Positions 39,795 to 48,062 of a stretch of DNA of 64,000 nucleotides are shown in pieces. The notes beneath the pieces were generated by a model. It searched no databases, had not been told where the DNA came from, and saw nothing but the letters and a program-made list of their open reading frames with translations. The stretch is taken from positions 124,001-188,000 of the forward strand of contig NZ_QTPP01000011.1 in assembly GCF_003853415.1 (NCBI RefSeq), in the 5' to 3' direction. Origin of the DNA: Burkholderia sp. Bp9142. GTDB lineage: Bacteria > Pseudomonadota > Gammaproteobacteria > Burkholderiales > Burkholderiaceae. Position numbers and translations under genes: made by a program. Position 1 is the first letter of the stretch, and every line of letters starts with the position of its first letter.

Positions 39795-39977
39795 GATTCC
39801 ATTGTTCAGGATCGGGTTCGGGATGGCAGCCTCGTCGAAGTCCTGCCCCACCTTCGCGGCCGCACACGCCCGTTCTCGGTGATCTATGCGCCGCATCGCC
39901 GCTTGTCTGCAGCCTCGCGCGCCCTGATCGACAGGCTGGCCGCAGCCACCGCCAACTCATCAGGAATGCAAATGTAA
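39795..39977 (+). pseudogene. LysR-family regulator, C-terminal remnant
   Basis: About 60 residues match the end of a LysR effector domain: DSIVQDRVRDGSLVEVLPHLRGRTRPFSVIYAPHRRLSAASRALIDRLAAA, ending in TAA. This is the strand-helix order of the substrate-binding fold C-terminus. Upstream, between the porin stop and 39795, no frame continues the domain cleanly and no HTH is present, so it is a decayed fragment. The left boundary is a judgement. Confidence 0.6.
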
Positions 39978-40106
39978 CGAGAACGGCAACCGAAGGGGCC
40001 GACGCACAACCAGCATCGGTGCGTGCTCGCCAAGGTGACCGCGAATGCAGCCCATTCCCACCTACCCCGGATGGCAGATGCACCCGATGGAACGCCGCGC
40101 AAACAA

Positions 40107-40140
40107 AAAACCCGCGAGCGTCTTCTTTCTCGCGGGTTTT
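40107..40140. terminator. Terminator downstream of tRNA-Leu
   Basis: A 12-bp perfect inverted repeat AAAACCCGCGAG/CTCGCGGGTTTT with a 10-base loop; on the minus strand the T-run continues into TTTTTTG. It lies 34 bases past the tRNA 3' end and looks bidirectional. Confidence 0.85.
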
Positions 40141-40173
40141 CGGACCCTCGTCCAATCGCATCGAAGCGATCGG

Positions 40174-40512
40174 TGGTGCCGGGGACCGGACTCGAACCGG
40201 CAAGCCAGTTAAGGCGGCGGATTTTCGTCACACTGCTTCTTTCGAAGCCGGCGTCGTCGAGACGAAGCCGTTCGTGCGCTGGACTATGCCTTCGCCGTCG
40301 CGCGCGGGCGTGATCGCCGCCCGTGCGCCTTAGGCGCCCCCCGTCTAGTCTCTACACCTTCCTCGCTGCGCTGTACCGCGAGGCTTGGCTCGGCGTTGCC
40401 TCGATGCGAGCATCAGGGGTTTCACCGAATTTGAGGGGTTCTGCACCGACCGTTTCCGGCCGGGCACTCAATCGTTTAAGTCCGCTATGTTTACCAATTT
40501 CATCACCCCGGC
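40174..40512 (-). tRNA. tRNA-Leu(UAA), interrupted by a group I intron
   Basis: The 5' exon is 40478-40512 (35 nt) and the 3' exon 40174-40225 (52 nt, CCA encoded). Joined, they make an 87-nt class II tRNA: acceptor stem GCCGGGG/CCCCGGC, D-arm with AATTGGTAAAC, anticodon stem GCGGA/TCCGC with loop CTTAAAA (anticodon UAA), a long variable arm with GCC/GGC stem, and T-arm with GTTCGAGTC. The intron interrupts after U34. A TAGAAT -10 box at 40528-40533 and a strong terminator downstream fit a stand-alone tRNA gene. Confidence 0.93.
40226..40477 (-). ncRNA. Group I intron (subgroup IC3-like) in tRNA-Leu(UAA), 252 nt
   Basis: The conserved core is visible in order along the RNA: P1 formed by exon ACUU with intron GAGU, placing a U-G pair at the 5' splice site; a P2 hairpin (CCGGCC/GGUCGG); a P-element-like AAAUUCGGUGAAACC; Q-like GAGCCAAGCC (40382-40391); R-like GGUGUAGAGACUAGACG (40342-40358); S element AAGGCAUAGUCC (40281-40292); and terminal omega-G at 40226. 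The arrangement and several stretches resemble the cyanobacterial tRNA-Leu intron. There is no internal homing endonuclease gene. Confidence 0.9.
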
Positions 40513-40527
40513 AAAAGGGCGGACGCG

Positions 40528-40533
40528 ATTCTA
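40528..40533 (-). promoter_or_regulatory. -10 box of the tRNA-Leu gene
   Basis: TAGAAT on the minus strand, placing the start about 9 nt before the mature tRNA 5' end. The -35 region is not clear (GCGAAC at 17 bp spacing). Confidence 0.5.
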
Positions 40534-40767
40534 CCATTGCTTGCGCATGCGTTCGCTGATTCATGCGCAGTGCATTGCGCACGCAGCAGATGTGCCAACG
40601 CCGTCCGCGCCGGAATCGGCATCGACGCGACACCTCCGCCGATTTCATCCCGCGCCGCAGCATCCACCGATACAATCCAGTCCGCCCCGCTCGCCGGGCG
40701 CCTAACGTCTGATGTTTGTATCGTTCTTTTTACGAAACAGACGTCTCGCGCGTCATCGCGAAGTCAC

Positions 40768-40802
40768 AAACGTTTTCGATAATTTCCCCGTCGAAAACGT
40801 TT
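40768..40802. promoter_or_regulatory. LacI-type operator pair upstream of the LacI gene
   Basis: A perfect inverted repeat AAACGTTTTCGA (40768-40779) and TCGAAAACGTTT (40791-40802), separated by 11 bases and ending 15 bases before the start codon. Each arm contains the AACGTTTT/AAAACGTT core typical of LacI/PurR-family sites. It suggests autoregulation and perhaps control of the downstream ABC operon. Confidence 0.65.
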
Positions 40803-40817
40803 ACATCGCGTAACTTC

Positions 40818-41843
40818 ATGACCCCGACCATCAAGGACGTCGCCGCGCTCGCCGGCTTCTCGATCGCCACCGTCTCGCGCGCGATCAACGCGCCGCATAC
40901 CGTCAGCCCCGCGACGCTGGCGACCATCCGCAGCGCCATCGACACGCTCCAGTTCCGCCCGAGCCCGCTCGGCCGGCAGTTGCGCGGCGAGCGCACGCGG
41001 CTCGTCGGCGTCGTCGTGCCGACGCTGTCGAACCCGGTGTTCGCCGACTGCCTGCAGGGCATCGACGAGCTCGCGACCGCGGCCGGCTTCAAGCTGATCG
41101 TGATGACGACCGAATACGACGCGGCGCGCGAGCGCCACGCGATCGAGACGCTGCGCGAGCAGCGCGTCGAGGGGCTGATCCTGACCGTCGCCGATGCGGA
41201 CACCCATCCGCTGCTCGACCTGCTCGACCGCGACGGCCCGCACTACGTGCTGATGCACAACGACACGCAACGCCGCCCGTCGGTGTCGGTCGACAACCGC
41301 CGCGCCGCCTATGACGGCGTCCGTCTGCTGACCGCGCGCGGCCATCGCCGCGTGCTGATGCTGGCCGGCTCGCTCGCCGCATCGGATCGCGCACGCCAGC
41401 GCCATCTCGGCTACGCGCAGGCACTCGAGGAAGCCGGCGTCGCGACGTTGCCGCCGGTCGAAGTCGACTTCAACGCGGCCGAGCTGCCTGACGCGGTGCT
41501 CGCGCACCTCACCGCGCACGCCACGCGCCCGACCGCCCTCTTCTGCAGCAACGACCTGCTCGCGATGGTCGTGATGCGCGGCCTGCGCCGCGCGGGCTTC
41601 TCGATTCCCGACGACCTGTCGGTGCTCGGCTTCGACGGCATCGCGATCGGCGAGCTGCTTGCGCCGCCGCTCGCGAGCGTCGCGACGCCGAACCAGGACA
41701 TCGGCCGCCATGCATGGCGGCGCCTCGTCGAATGCATCGGCGGCGCGACGATCGAGCGCACGTCGCTGATCCTGCCGCACACGGTGCGCGACGGCGCGAC
41801 GGTCGCGCCGCCGGCTACCGACCTGCTGTTGCACCAAGCCTGA
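40818..41843 (+). CDS. LacI-family transcriptional regulator
   Basis: 341 residues. The HTH and hinge are TIKDVAALAGFSIATVSRAINAPHTVSPATLATIRSAIDTLQFRPSPLGRQLRG; the periplasmic-binding-type effector domain follows with VGVVVPTLSNPVFADCLQGI and LSVLGFDGIAIGELLAPPLASV. The start at 40818 gives the standard LacI N-terminus (MTPTIKD); a frame from 40716 runs through the operator region. It precedes the ABC transporter genes on the same strand with a 64-bp gap and is probably their substrate-sensing repressor. Confidence 0.9.
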   Translation: MTPTIKDVAALAGFSIATVSRAINAPHTVSPATLATIRSAIDTLQFRPSPLGRQLRGERTRLVGVVVPTLSNPVFADCLQGIDELATAAGFKLIVMTTEYDAARERHAIETLREQRVEGLILTVADADTHPLLDLLDRDGPHYVLMHNDTQRRPSVSVDNRRAAYDGVRLLTARGHRRVLMLAGSLAASDRARQRHLGYAQALEEAGVATLPPVEVDFNAAELPDAVLAHLTAHATRPTALFCSNDLLAMVVMRGLRRAGFSIPDDLSVLGFDGIAIGELLAPPLASVATPNQDIGRHAWRRLVECIGGATIERTSLILPHTVRDGATVAPPATDLLLHQA

Positions 41844-41907
41844 ACGCGCGCGCCGCGCCATCGCGCGCGGCGCGGCGAGATACCCACACCCCGCCCGGAG
41901 ACCCACC

Positions 41908-42936
41908 GTGTCCTTTCGCCTGACCTCGCTGCTGCGCGCGCTCGCCGCGCCCGTCGCCTGCGCCGCGCTCGTCGCGTTCGCGCCCGCTGCCCATGCCGAC
42001 GAAACCGCGATCTGCTACAACTGCCCGCCCGAATGGGCCGACTGGGCCGCGCAAATCGCGGCGATCAAGCAGAAGACCGGCATCCGCGTGCCGTTCGACA
42101 ACAAGAACTCGGGCCAGGCGATCGCGCAGCTGATCGCCGAGCAGAAGAGCCCGGTCGCCGACGTCGTCTATCTCGGCGTGTCGTCCGCCTTCCAGGCGAA
42201 GGACAAGGGCGTGATCGCCCCGTACAAGCCCGCGCACTGGAACGACCTCCCCGCGAACCTGAAGGACCCGCAAGGCTACTGGTTCGCGATCCACTCGGGC
42301 ACGCTCGGCTTCTTCGTGAACAAGGACGCGCTCGACGGCAAGCCGGTGCCGCGCTCGTGGTCCGATCTGCTGAAGCCCGAATACAAGGGCATGGTCGGCT
42401 ACCTCGATCCGTCGAGCGCGTTCGTCGGCTATGCGGGCGCGGTCGCCGTCAACCAGGCGCTCGGCGGCAGCCTCGACGACTTCAAGCCGGGGCTCGACTG
42501 GTTCCGCAAGCTGAAGGCGAACGCGCCGATCGTGCCGAAGCAGACCGCGTATGCGCGCGTGCTGTCCGGCGAGATTCCAATCCTGCTCGACTATGACTTC
42601 GACGCGTATCGCGCGAAGTACAAGGATCACGCGAACGTCGAGTTCGTGATTCCGAAGGAAGGCACGATCGCGGTGCCGTACGTGATGAGCCTCGTGAAGG
42701 GCGCGCCGCACGACGCGAACGGCAGGAAGGTGCTTGACTTCGTGCTGTCCGACGAAGGCCAGAAGCTGTGGGCCAACGCATACCTGCGCCCGGTGCGCGC
42801 GCAGACACTCGGCGCGGACATCGCCGCGAAGTTCCTGCCGGCCAGCGAATACGCCCGGGCGAAACCGGTCGACTTCGGCAAGATGGCGGCCGGCCAGCAA
42901 GCGTTCGGCCTGCAATACCTGCAGGTGATGCAGTAA
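41908..42936 (+). CDS. ABC transporter periplasmic substrate-binding protein
   Basis: 342 residues with a signal peptide (cleavage after APAAHA). The mature protein DETAICYNCPPEWADWAAQIAAIKQKTGIRVPFDN is of the iron/thiamine/phosphonate binding-protein class (type II fold), with SGQAIAQLIAEQKSPVADVVYLGVSSAF and PKEGTIAVPYVMSLVKGAPH. The GTG start at 41908 has GGAG 7 bases upstream. Its place before two permeases, an ATPase and a phosphodiesterase suggests it captures an organophosphate; direct evidence for the ligand is lacking. Confidence 0.85.
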   Translation: MSFRLTSLLRALAAPVACAALVAFAPAAHADETAICYNCPPEWADWAAQIAAIKQKTGIRVPFDNKNSGQAIAQLIAEQKSPVADVVYLGVSSAFQAKDKGVIAPYKPAHWNDLPANLKDPQGYWFAIHSGTLGFFVNKDALDGKPVPRSWSDLLKPEYKGMVGYLDPSSAFVGYAGAVAVNQALGGSLDDFKPGLDWFRKLKANAPIVPKQTAYARVLSGEIPILLDYDFDAYRAKYKDHANVEFVIPKEGTIAVPYVMSLVKGAPHDANGRKVLDFVLSDEGQKLWANAYLRPVRAQTLGADIAAKFLPASEYARAKPVDFGKMAAGQQAFGLQYLQVMQ

Positions 42937-42953
42937 GCGGCCGGCCCCACGCA

Positions 42954-43778
42954 ATGCTCGACCTCACTTTCCCGCTGCGCTGGCGCGTCGCGCTCGTCGC
43001 GCCGGCACTCGCGGTGTTTGCAGCGTTCTGGCTGCTGCCGATGATTTCACTCGTGCAGGTGTCCGCCGACGGCGCGTTCCTCACGCAGTACGCGGCGCTG
43101 CTCGGCAATGCGCGCTACATGAAGAGCCTCGGCGAAACGGTTGCGTTGTCGGCCGGTGTCACGCTCGCGACGCTCGCGCTGTCGACGATCTCGGGGCTGC
43201 TGCTCGCGCGCCGCGAATTCGCCGGCAAGCGCGTGCTGCTCGCGCTGCTCACCTTTCCGCTCGCGTTCCCGGGTGTCGTGGTCGGTTTCATGGTGATCAT
43301 GCTCGCCGGCCGGCAGGGGCTGATCGGGATGCTGTCCGCGAAGCTGACCGGCGACAAGTGGGTGTTCGCGTATTCGGTTGCGGGGCTGTTCGTCGGCTAC
43401 CTGTACTTCTCGATTCCGCGCGTGATCGTCACCGTGATCGCGGCCGCGTCGAAGCTCGACGCATCGCTCGAGGAAGCCGCGCGCTCGCTCGGCGCGTCGC
43501 CGTGGCGCATCTTCATCGACATCGTGCTGCCGACGCTCGCGCCGGGCCTCGTCGCGGCCGGCGCGATCTGCTTCGCGACCGCGATGGGCGCGTTCGGCAC
43601 CGCATTCACGCTCGCCACCGACCTGAACGTGCTGCCGATGACGATCTACACCGAATTCACGCTGAACGCGAACATCGCGACGGCGGCCGGCCTGTCGATC
43701 GTGCTCGGCATCGTCACGTGGGCCGTGCTCGCGCTCGCACGTCGCTTCACCGGACACACCGCCGCCGCCGCGGCCTGA
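42954..43778 (+). CDS. ABC transporter permease (first subunit)
   Basis: 274 residues with six membrane helices. The ATPase-coupling EAA loop is EEAARSLGASPWRIFIDIVLPTLAPGL, near residue 180. It is of the PotB/PhnU type used for spermidine, phosphonate and iron uptake. The ATG at 42954 lies 17 bases after the binding-protein stop, and the next permease starts 10 bases after its end. Confidence 0.88.
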   Translation: MLDLTFPLRWRVALVAPALAVFAAFWLLPMISLVQVSADGAFLTQYAALLGNARYMKSLGETVALSAGVTLATLALSTISGLLLARREFAGKRVLLALLTFPLAFPGVVVGFMVIMLAGRQGLIGMLSAKLTGDKWVFAYSVAGLFVGYLYFSIPRVIVTVIAAASKLDASLEEAARSLGASPWRIFIDIVLPTLAPGLVAAGAICFATAMGAFGTAFTLATDLNVLPMTIYTEFTLNANIATAAGLSIVLGIVTWAVLALARRFTGHTAAAAA

Positions 43779-43788
43779 GGAATCCTTC

Positions 43789-44685
43789 ATGCAATCGCTT
43801 TCCGGTTCGTCCGCGCCGTCGCCGGCGCCCGCTCCGTCGCATGCGCGCGGCGCCGCCCGACGCGCGCCGCGCGTCACGGGCGCGCGCGCGATCGCCGCGC
43901 TGCAATGGGGCGTCACGCTGCTGCTGTGCGCGTTCCTGATCGTGCCCGTCGTGATGTCCGTGCTCGCGGGCCTCACCGTCAACTATTTCCGCGGGCTGTC
44001 GAGCGGCCTCACGCTGCGCTGGCTCGAACAGGTGTGGCAGCAGTACCAGGGCTCGGTCGTGCTGTCGCTCGGCGTCGCGTTCGCGACGCTCGCGATCGTG
44101 CTCGTCATCGGCGTGCCGGCCGGCTATGCGCTCGCGCGCAGCAAGAGCCGCGTCGCCCGCGCGATCGAGGAAGCACTCGTGCTGCCGGTCGCGCTGCCGG
44201 GCCTCGCATCGGCACTCGCGCTGCTGGTCGTGTACGGCGGCTTCACCGCGTTCCGGATGAGCCTGTGGTTCATCGTCGTCGGCCACGTCGTGTTCACGCT
44301 GCCGTTCATGGTGCGCGCGGTCGCGGCCGTCGCGGCCGGTGCCGACCTGCGCACGCTCGAGGAAGGTGCGGCGAGCCTCGGCGCGTCGTTCGTCACGCGC
44401 TTCGTGACGATCGTGCTGCCGAACCTGCGCCCCGGCATCGTCGCGGGCGCGCTCGCGGTGCTCACACTGTCGATCGGCGAATTCAACCTGACGTGGATGC
44501 TGCATACGCCCGACACGAAGACGCTGCCCGTCGGGCTCGCCGATACCTACGCATCGCTGCGTCTCGAAGTCGGCAGCGCGTACACGATCGTGTTCCTGCT
44601 GATGACGCTGCCGCTCCTCGTCGCGATGCAGTGGCTCGGCGTCGACCCGTCCGGCACGCGCGCCGTGAAGCGCCGCCCGCGCTGA
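43789..44685 (+). CDS. ABC transporter permease (second subunit)
   Basis: 298 residues. A 35-residue basic, Pro/Ala-rich N-terminal extension precedes six helices. The EAA loop EEGAASLGASFVTRFVTIVLPNLRPGI is conserved, and the segment LTLSIGEFNLTWMLHTPDTKTLPVGL resembles PotC/PhnV permeases. It pairs with the preceding permease to form a heterodimeric channel. Confidence 0.88.
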   Translation: MQSLSGSSAPSPAPAPSHARGAARRAPRVTGARAIAALQWGVTLLLCAFLIVPVVMSVLAGLTVNYFRGLSSGLTLRWLEQVWQQYQGSVVLSLGVAFATLAIVLVIGVPAGYALARSKSRVARAIEEALVLPVALPGLASALALLVVYGGFTAFRMSLWFIVVGHVVFTLPFMVRAVAAVAAGADLRTLEEGAASLGASFVTRFVTIVLPNLRPGIVAGALAVLTLSIGEFNLTWMLHTPDTKTLPVGLADTYASLRLEVGSAYTIVFLLMTLPLLVAMQWLGVDPSGTRAVKRRPR

Positions 44686-44709
44686 CCCTGCGCTGACTTT
44701 ACCGATCTC

Positions 44710-45741
44710 ATGAAACTCGATTCCACACCCATCACCCTGACCCGCTGCGCGAAGACGTTCCGCGGCACGCGCGTGCTCGAACCGCTCGACCTGTCGATCG
44801 GCGCGGGCGAGACGCTCGTGCTGCTCGGCCCGTCGGGCTGCGGCAAGACGACGACGCTGCGCCTGATCGCCGGTCTCGACACGCCGGACGCGGGCGGCAC
44901 GATCCGGTTCGGCGGCGACGACGTGACCCTGCTTCCGATCGAGCGCCGCCAGGTCGGCATGGTGTTCCAGAACTACGCGCTGTTCCCGAACCTGACGGTG
45001 CGCGGCAACGTCGGCTACGGGCTGAAGATCCGCAAGACCGAGCCGCGCGCGCTGCGCGACCGCGTCGTCGAATTGCTCGCCATGATGCGGCTCGACGCGC
45101 ACGCGGACAAGCCGGTCGATCAGCTGTCGGGCGGCCAGCGCCAGCGTGTCGCGCTGGCGCGCGCGCTCGCGGTGCGCCCGCGCGTGCTGCTGCTCGACGA
45201 GCCGTTGACCGCGCTCGACGCGAAGCTGCGCGACGTGCTGCGCCGCGAGATGAATGCGCTGCTGCGCGAACTCGGCGTGACGACCGTGTACGTGACGCAC
45301 GACCAGGCCGAGGCGATGGAACTCGGCGACCGGATCGTCGTGATGGGCGCGGGCCGCATCGAGCAGATCGGCACGCCGCGCGACATCTACTACCGGCCGG
45401 CGAACCGCACGGTCGCGCAGTTCATCGGCACGCTGAACCGGCTTGCGGGACAATGGCGTGACGGCGCGCTCGTGACGACGGGTGGCGCGATCGTCACGCC
45501 GCACGCCGCCGACGAGTGGTTCTTCCGCCCGGAGGACGCGCAGCTCGCCGATCCGGCTCATGCGCCGCTGCGCGGCGCGATCGGCGCGTGCGCGTTCCTC
45601 GGCGAGCGCACGCGGCTCACGATCGAGCATGCGGCGCCCGACGCGCTCGTGATCGACGTGCCGGGCCGCATCGAGCTCGCGCGCGGCACGGCGGTCGGCC
45701 TCACGATCGCGGCGGAAGGCCTGATCGCACTCGCCGCGTAA
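44710..45741 (+). CDS. ABC transporter ATP-binding protein
   Basis: 343 residues. Walker A GPSGCGKTTTLRLIAG, Q-loop MVFQNYALFPNLTV, signature QLSGGQRQRVALARAL, Walker B VLLLDEPLTALDAKLR and the switch His in VYVTHDQAEAM are all intact. A C-terminal TOBE-like domain (about 240-340) follows, as in PotA/PhnT/FbpC. It energises the two permeases. No odd residues. Confidence 0.92.
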   Translation: MKLDSTPITLTRCAKTFRGTRVLEPLDLSIGAGETLVLLGPSGCGKTTTLRLIAGLDTPDAGGTIRFGGDDVTLLPIERRQVGMVFQNYALFPNLTVRGNVGYGLKIRKTEPRALRDRVVELLAMMRLDAHADKPVDQLSGGQRQRVALARALAVRPRVLLLDEPLTALDAKLRDVLRREMNALLRELGVTTVYVTHDQAEAMELGDRIVVMGAGRIEQIGTPRDIYYRPANRTVAQFIGTLNRLAGQWRDGALVTTGGAIVTPHAADEWFFRPEDAQLADPAHAPLRGAIGACAFLGERTRLTIEHAAPDALVIDVPGRIELARGTAVGLTIAAEGLIALAA

Positions 45742-45779
45742 CACCGCCCCACAATAACCAGACATTCCGAGGAACGACG

Positions 45780-46604
45780 ATGCTGCTTGCTCAAATCAGC
45801 GATCTTCACATCAAGCGCCCGGGCCAGCTCGCGTACCGGCGCGTCGACACGGCCGCCGCGCTCGCGCGCTGCATCGCGAAGCTGAACGCGCTGGTGCCGC
45901 GCCCTGACGCGGTGCTCGTCACGGGCGACCTGACCGACTTCGGCCACGACGACGAGTACCGCCATCTGCGCGACCTGCTCGCGCCGCTCGAGATTCCGTA
46001 CTACCTGATGGTCGGCAATCACGACGATCGCGAGGGGCTGCGCCGCGCATTCGCCGATCGCCCCGAATTGCAGGGCGGCGATTTCGTGCAATACGCGCTC
46101 GACGTTGGCGCCGTGCGCGTGCTCGCGCTCGATTCGCAGGTGCCCGGCACGAGCCACGGCGACCTGTGCGAGGCGCGGCTCGCGTGGCTCGCCGCGCAGC
46201 TCGACGCCGCGCGCGACCGGCCGGTGATCGTCGCGCTGCATCATCCGCCGTTCGCGTCCGGAATCGGGCACATGGACGCGCTGCGCCTCGCGCCCGCCGC
46301 CGCCGCGAAGCTCGATGCGCTGCTGCGCGGCTATCCGAACGTCGAGCGCGTGCTGTGCGGCCACGTGCACCGTACGATGTTCACGCGCTTCGGCGGCACG
46401 CTCGCGTCGGCCGTGCCGGCGCCCGCGCATCAGGTTGCGTTCGACCTGCGCGCGGACGCGCCGTCCGCGTTCCGGCTCGAGCCGCCCGCGTTCGCGGTGC
46501 ACTTCCATTCACCGGAAACGGGGATGACATCCCATCACGTCTATGTGGACGAAGGCGACGGGCCTTATCCGTTCTATGAACCGAGCGGGGAACTGGTCGA
46601 CTGA
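45780..46604 (+). CDS. Metallophosphodiesterase, GpdQ / class III cyclic nucleotide phosphodiesterase-like
   Basis: 274 residues. The dinuclear metal motifs are complete: MLLAQISDLH (DxH), VLVTGDLTDFG (GDxxD), MVGNHDDRE (GNHD), IVALHHPPF and LCGHVHRTMF (GHxH). The length and layout match glycerophosphodiesterase GpdQ and CpdA-like enzymes. As the last gene of the ABC operon (38 bp after the ATPase) it probably hydrolyses the imported compound in the cytoplasm. GAGGA precedes the ATG by 6 bases. A cyclic-AMP role remains possible. Confidence 0.85.
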   Translation: MLLAQISDLHIKRPGQLAYRRVDTAAALARCIAKLNALVPRPDAVLVTGDLTDFGHDDEYRHLRDLLAPLEIPYYLMVGNHDDREGLRRAFADRPELQGGDFVQYALDVGAVRVLALDSQVPGTSHGDLCEARLAWLAAQLDAARDRPVIVALHHPPFASGIGHMDALRLAPAAAAKLDALLRGYPNVERVLCGHVHRTMFTRFGGTLASAVPAPAHQVAFDLRADAPSAFRLEPPAFAVHFHSPETGMTSHHVYVDEGDGPYPFYEPSGELVD

Positions 46605-46838
46605 CGGCGCGCGGCGCGCGCGATGACGGGCGGCTGCGGGCGATCGCGGCCCGTTGCGGCTCATCGCGGCCGATAGCGGCCCGTCACGTGCCGCTCGCGC
46701 CGGTCGCACCGCCGAGTCGCCCGGCCGGCAGGATTCACGGTGCTCCGGTATGATCGGCAGCCTCGATCGGCGCCCGGCCACCTGCGCAACCGACGCCGCG
46801 CCGCGCGCCACGCCGCCCCACTCCGTTCCGTTGCCGCC

Positions 46839-48038
46839 ATGTCCGCCGCCTCCACCGACCGTCCGACCGACGCCGCCTCGCCCCACTACTCGCGCAGCCT
46901 GCTGTTGCTGCTCGCGACGATCGCGGGCGTGTCGGTCGCGAACATCTACTACAACCAGCCGCTGCTCGACAGCTTCCGCTCGGCCTTCCCCGACGGCGCG
47001 TCGTGGATCGGCGCGGTGCCGACCGCGACGCAGCTCGGCTATGCGGCCGGCATGTTCCTGCTCGCGCCGCTCGGCGATCGTTTCGATCGCCGCGGGCTGA
47101 TCCTGATGCAGATCGCGGGCCTGTCGATCGCGTTGATCGTGGCTGCGGCCGCGCCGTCGCTGGCGGTACTCGCCGCCGCGAGCCTCGCGATCGGCGTGCT
47201 CGCGACGACCGCGCAGCAGGCCGTGCCGTTCGCGGCCGAGATCGCGCCGCCCGCCGAGCGCGGGCATGCGGTCGGCACGGTGATGAGCGGCCTGCTGCTC
47301 GGCATCCTGCTCGCGCGCACGGCCGCCGGCTTCGTCGCCGAATATTTCGGCTGGCGGGCGGTGTTCGGTGCATCGGTCGCGGCGCTCGTGGCGCTGGCCA
47401 CGGTGATCGTGCTGCGACTGCCGCGCAGTTCGCCGACGTCGACGCTGTCGTACGGCAAGCTGCTCGGCTCGATGTGGCACCTGGCGGTCGAACTGCGCGG
47501 GCTGCGCGAGGCGTCTCTGACGGGTGCCGCGCTGTTCGCCGCGTTCAGCGCGTTCTGGCCGGTGCTGACACTGCTGCTCGCCGGCGCGCCGTTCCATCTC
47601 GGCCCGCAGGCTGCGGGGCTCTTCGGGATCGTCGGCGCCGCGGGTGCGCTGGCCGCGCCGCACGCGGGCCGTTTCGCGGACAAGCGCGGCCCGCGCGCGA
47701 TCATCTCGCTCTCGATCGCACTGCTCGCCGCGTCGTTCGTGATTTTTGCGCTGTCGGGCGCGAGCCTCGTCGGGCTCGTGATCGGCGTGATCGTGCTGGA
47801 TGTCGGCGTGCAGGCCGCGCAGATCTCGAACCAGTCGCGCATCTACGCGCTGAAGCCCGAGGCGCGCAGCCGCATCAACACCGTGTTCATGGTGTGCTAC
47901 TTCATCGGCGGCGCGTTCGGCTCGTCGGTCGGCGTCGCCGCGTGGCGCGCGTTCGGCTGGATCGGCATGTGCTCGGCCGGACTGCTGTTTACCGCGCTCG
48001 CCGGCTGGTCCCACCATCGTGGAGCACGGCGCGGCTGA
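46839..48038 (+). CDS. MFS transporter (YNFM-type)
   Basis: 399 residues with 12 helices. GVSVANIYYNQPLLDSF in helix 1, APLGDRFDRRGLILMQIAGL in loop 2-3 and FADKRGPRAII in loop 8-9 are typical of DHA1 transporters of the YnfM/CynX-like sort annotated as multidrug or small-molecule exporters. Substrate unknown. It is convergent with the following EamA gene (24-bp gap). Confidence 0.85.
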   Translation: MSAASTDRPTDAASPHYSRSLLLLLATIAGVSVANIYYNQPLLDSFRSAFPDGASWIGAVPTATQLGYAAGMFLLAPLGDRFDRRGLILMQIAGLSIALIVAAAAPSLAVLAAASLAIGVLATTAQQAVPFAAEIAPPAERGHAVGTVMSGLLLGILLARTAAGFVAEYFGWRAVFGASVAALVALATVIVLRLPRSSPTSTLSYGKLLGSMWHLAVELRGLREASLTGAALFAAFSAFWPVLTLLLAGAPFHLGPQAAGLFGIVGAAGALAAPHAGRFADKRGPRAIISLSIALLAASFVIFALSGASLVGLVIGVIVLDVGVQAAQISNQSRIYALKPEARSRINTVFMVCYFIGGAFGSSVGVAAWRAFGWIGMCSAGLLFTALAGWSHHRGARRG

Positions 48039-48062
48039 ACCTGGCGGTGTCGCGCGCAGGCG

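Noticed and set aside
40023-40313. Open frames overlapping the tRNA-Leu region
   Set aside because: They run through the terminator, the tRNA exons and the group I intron and have no ribosome site or protein-like character.
40174-40512. tRNA-Leu as an integration (att) site of a genomic island
   Set aside because: No integrase, no repeated 3' tRNA segment and no mobile genes are present in the flanking 10 kb. The split of the tRNA is fully explained by the intron.
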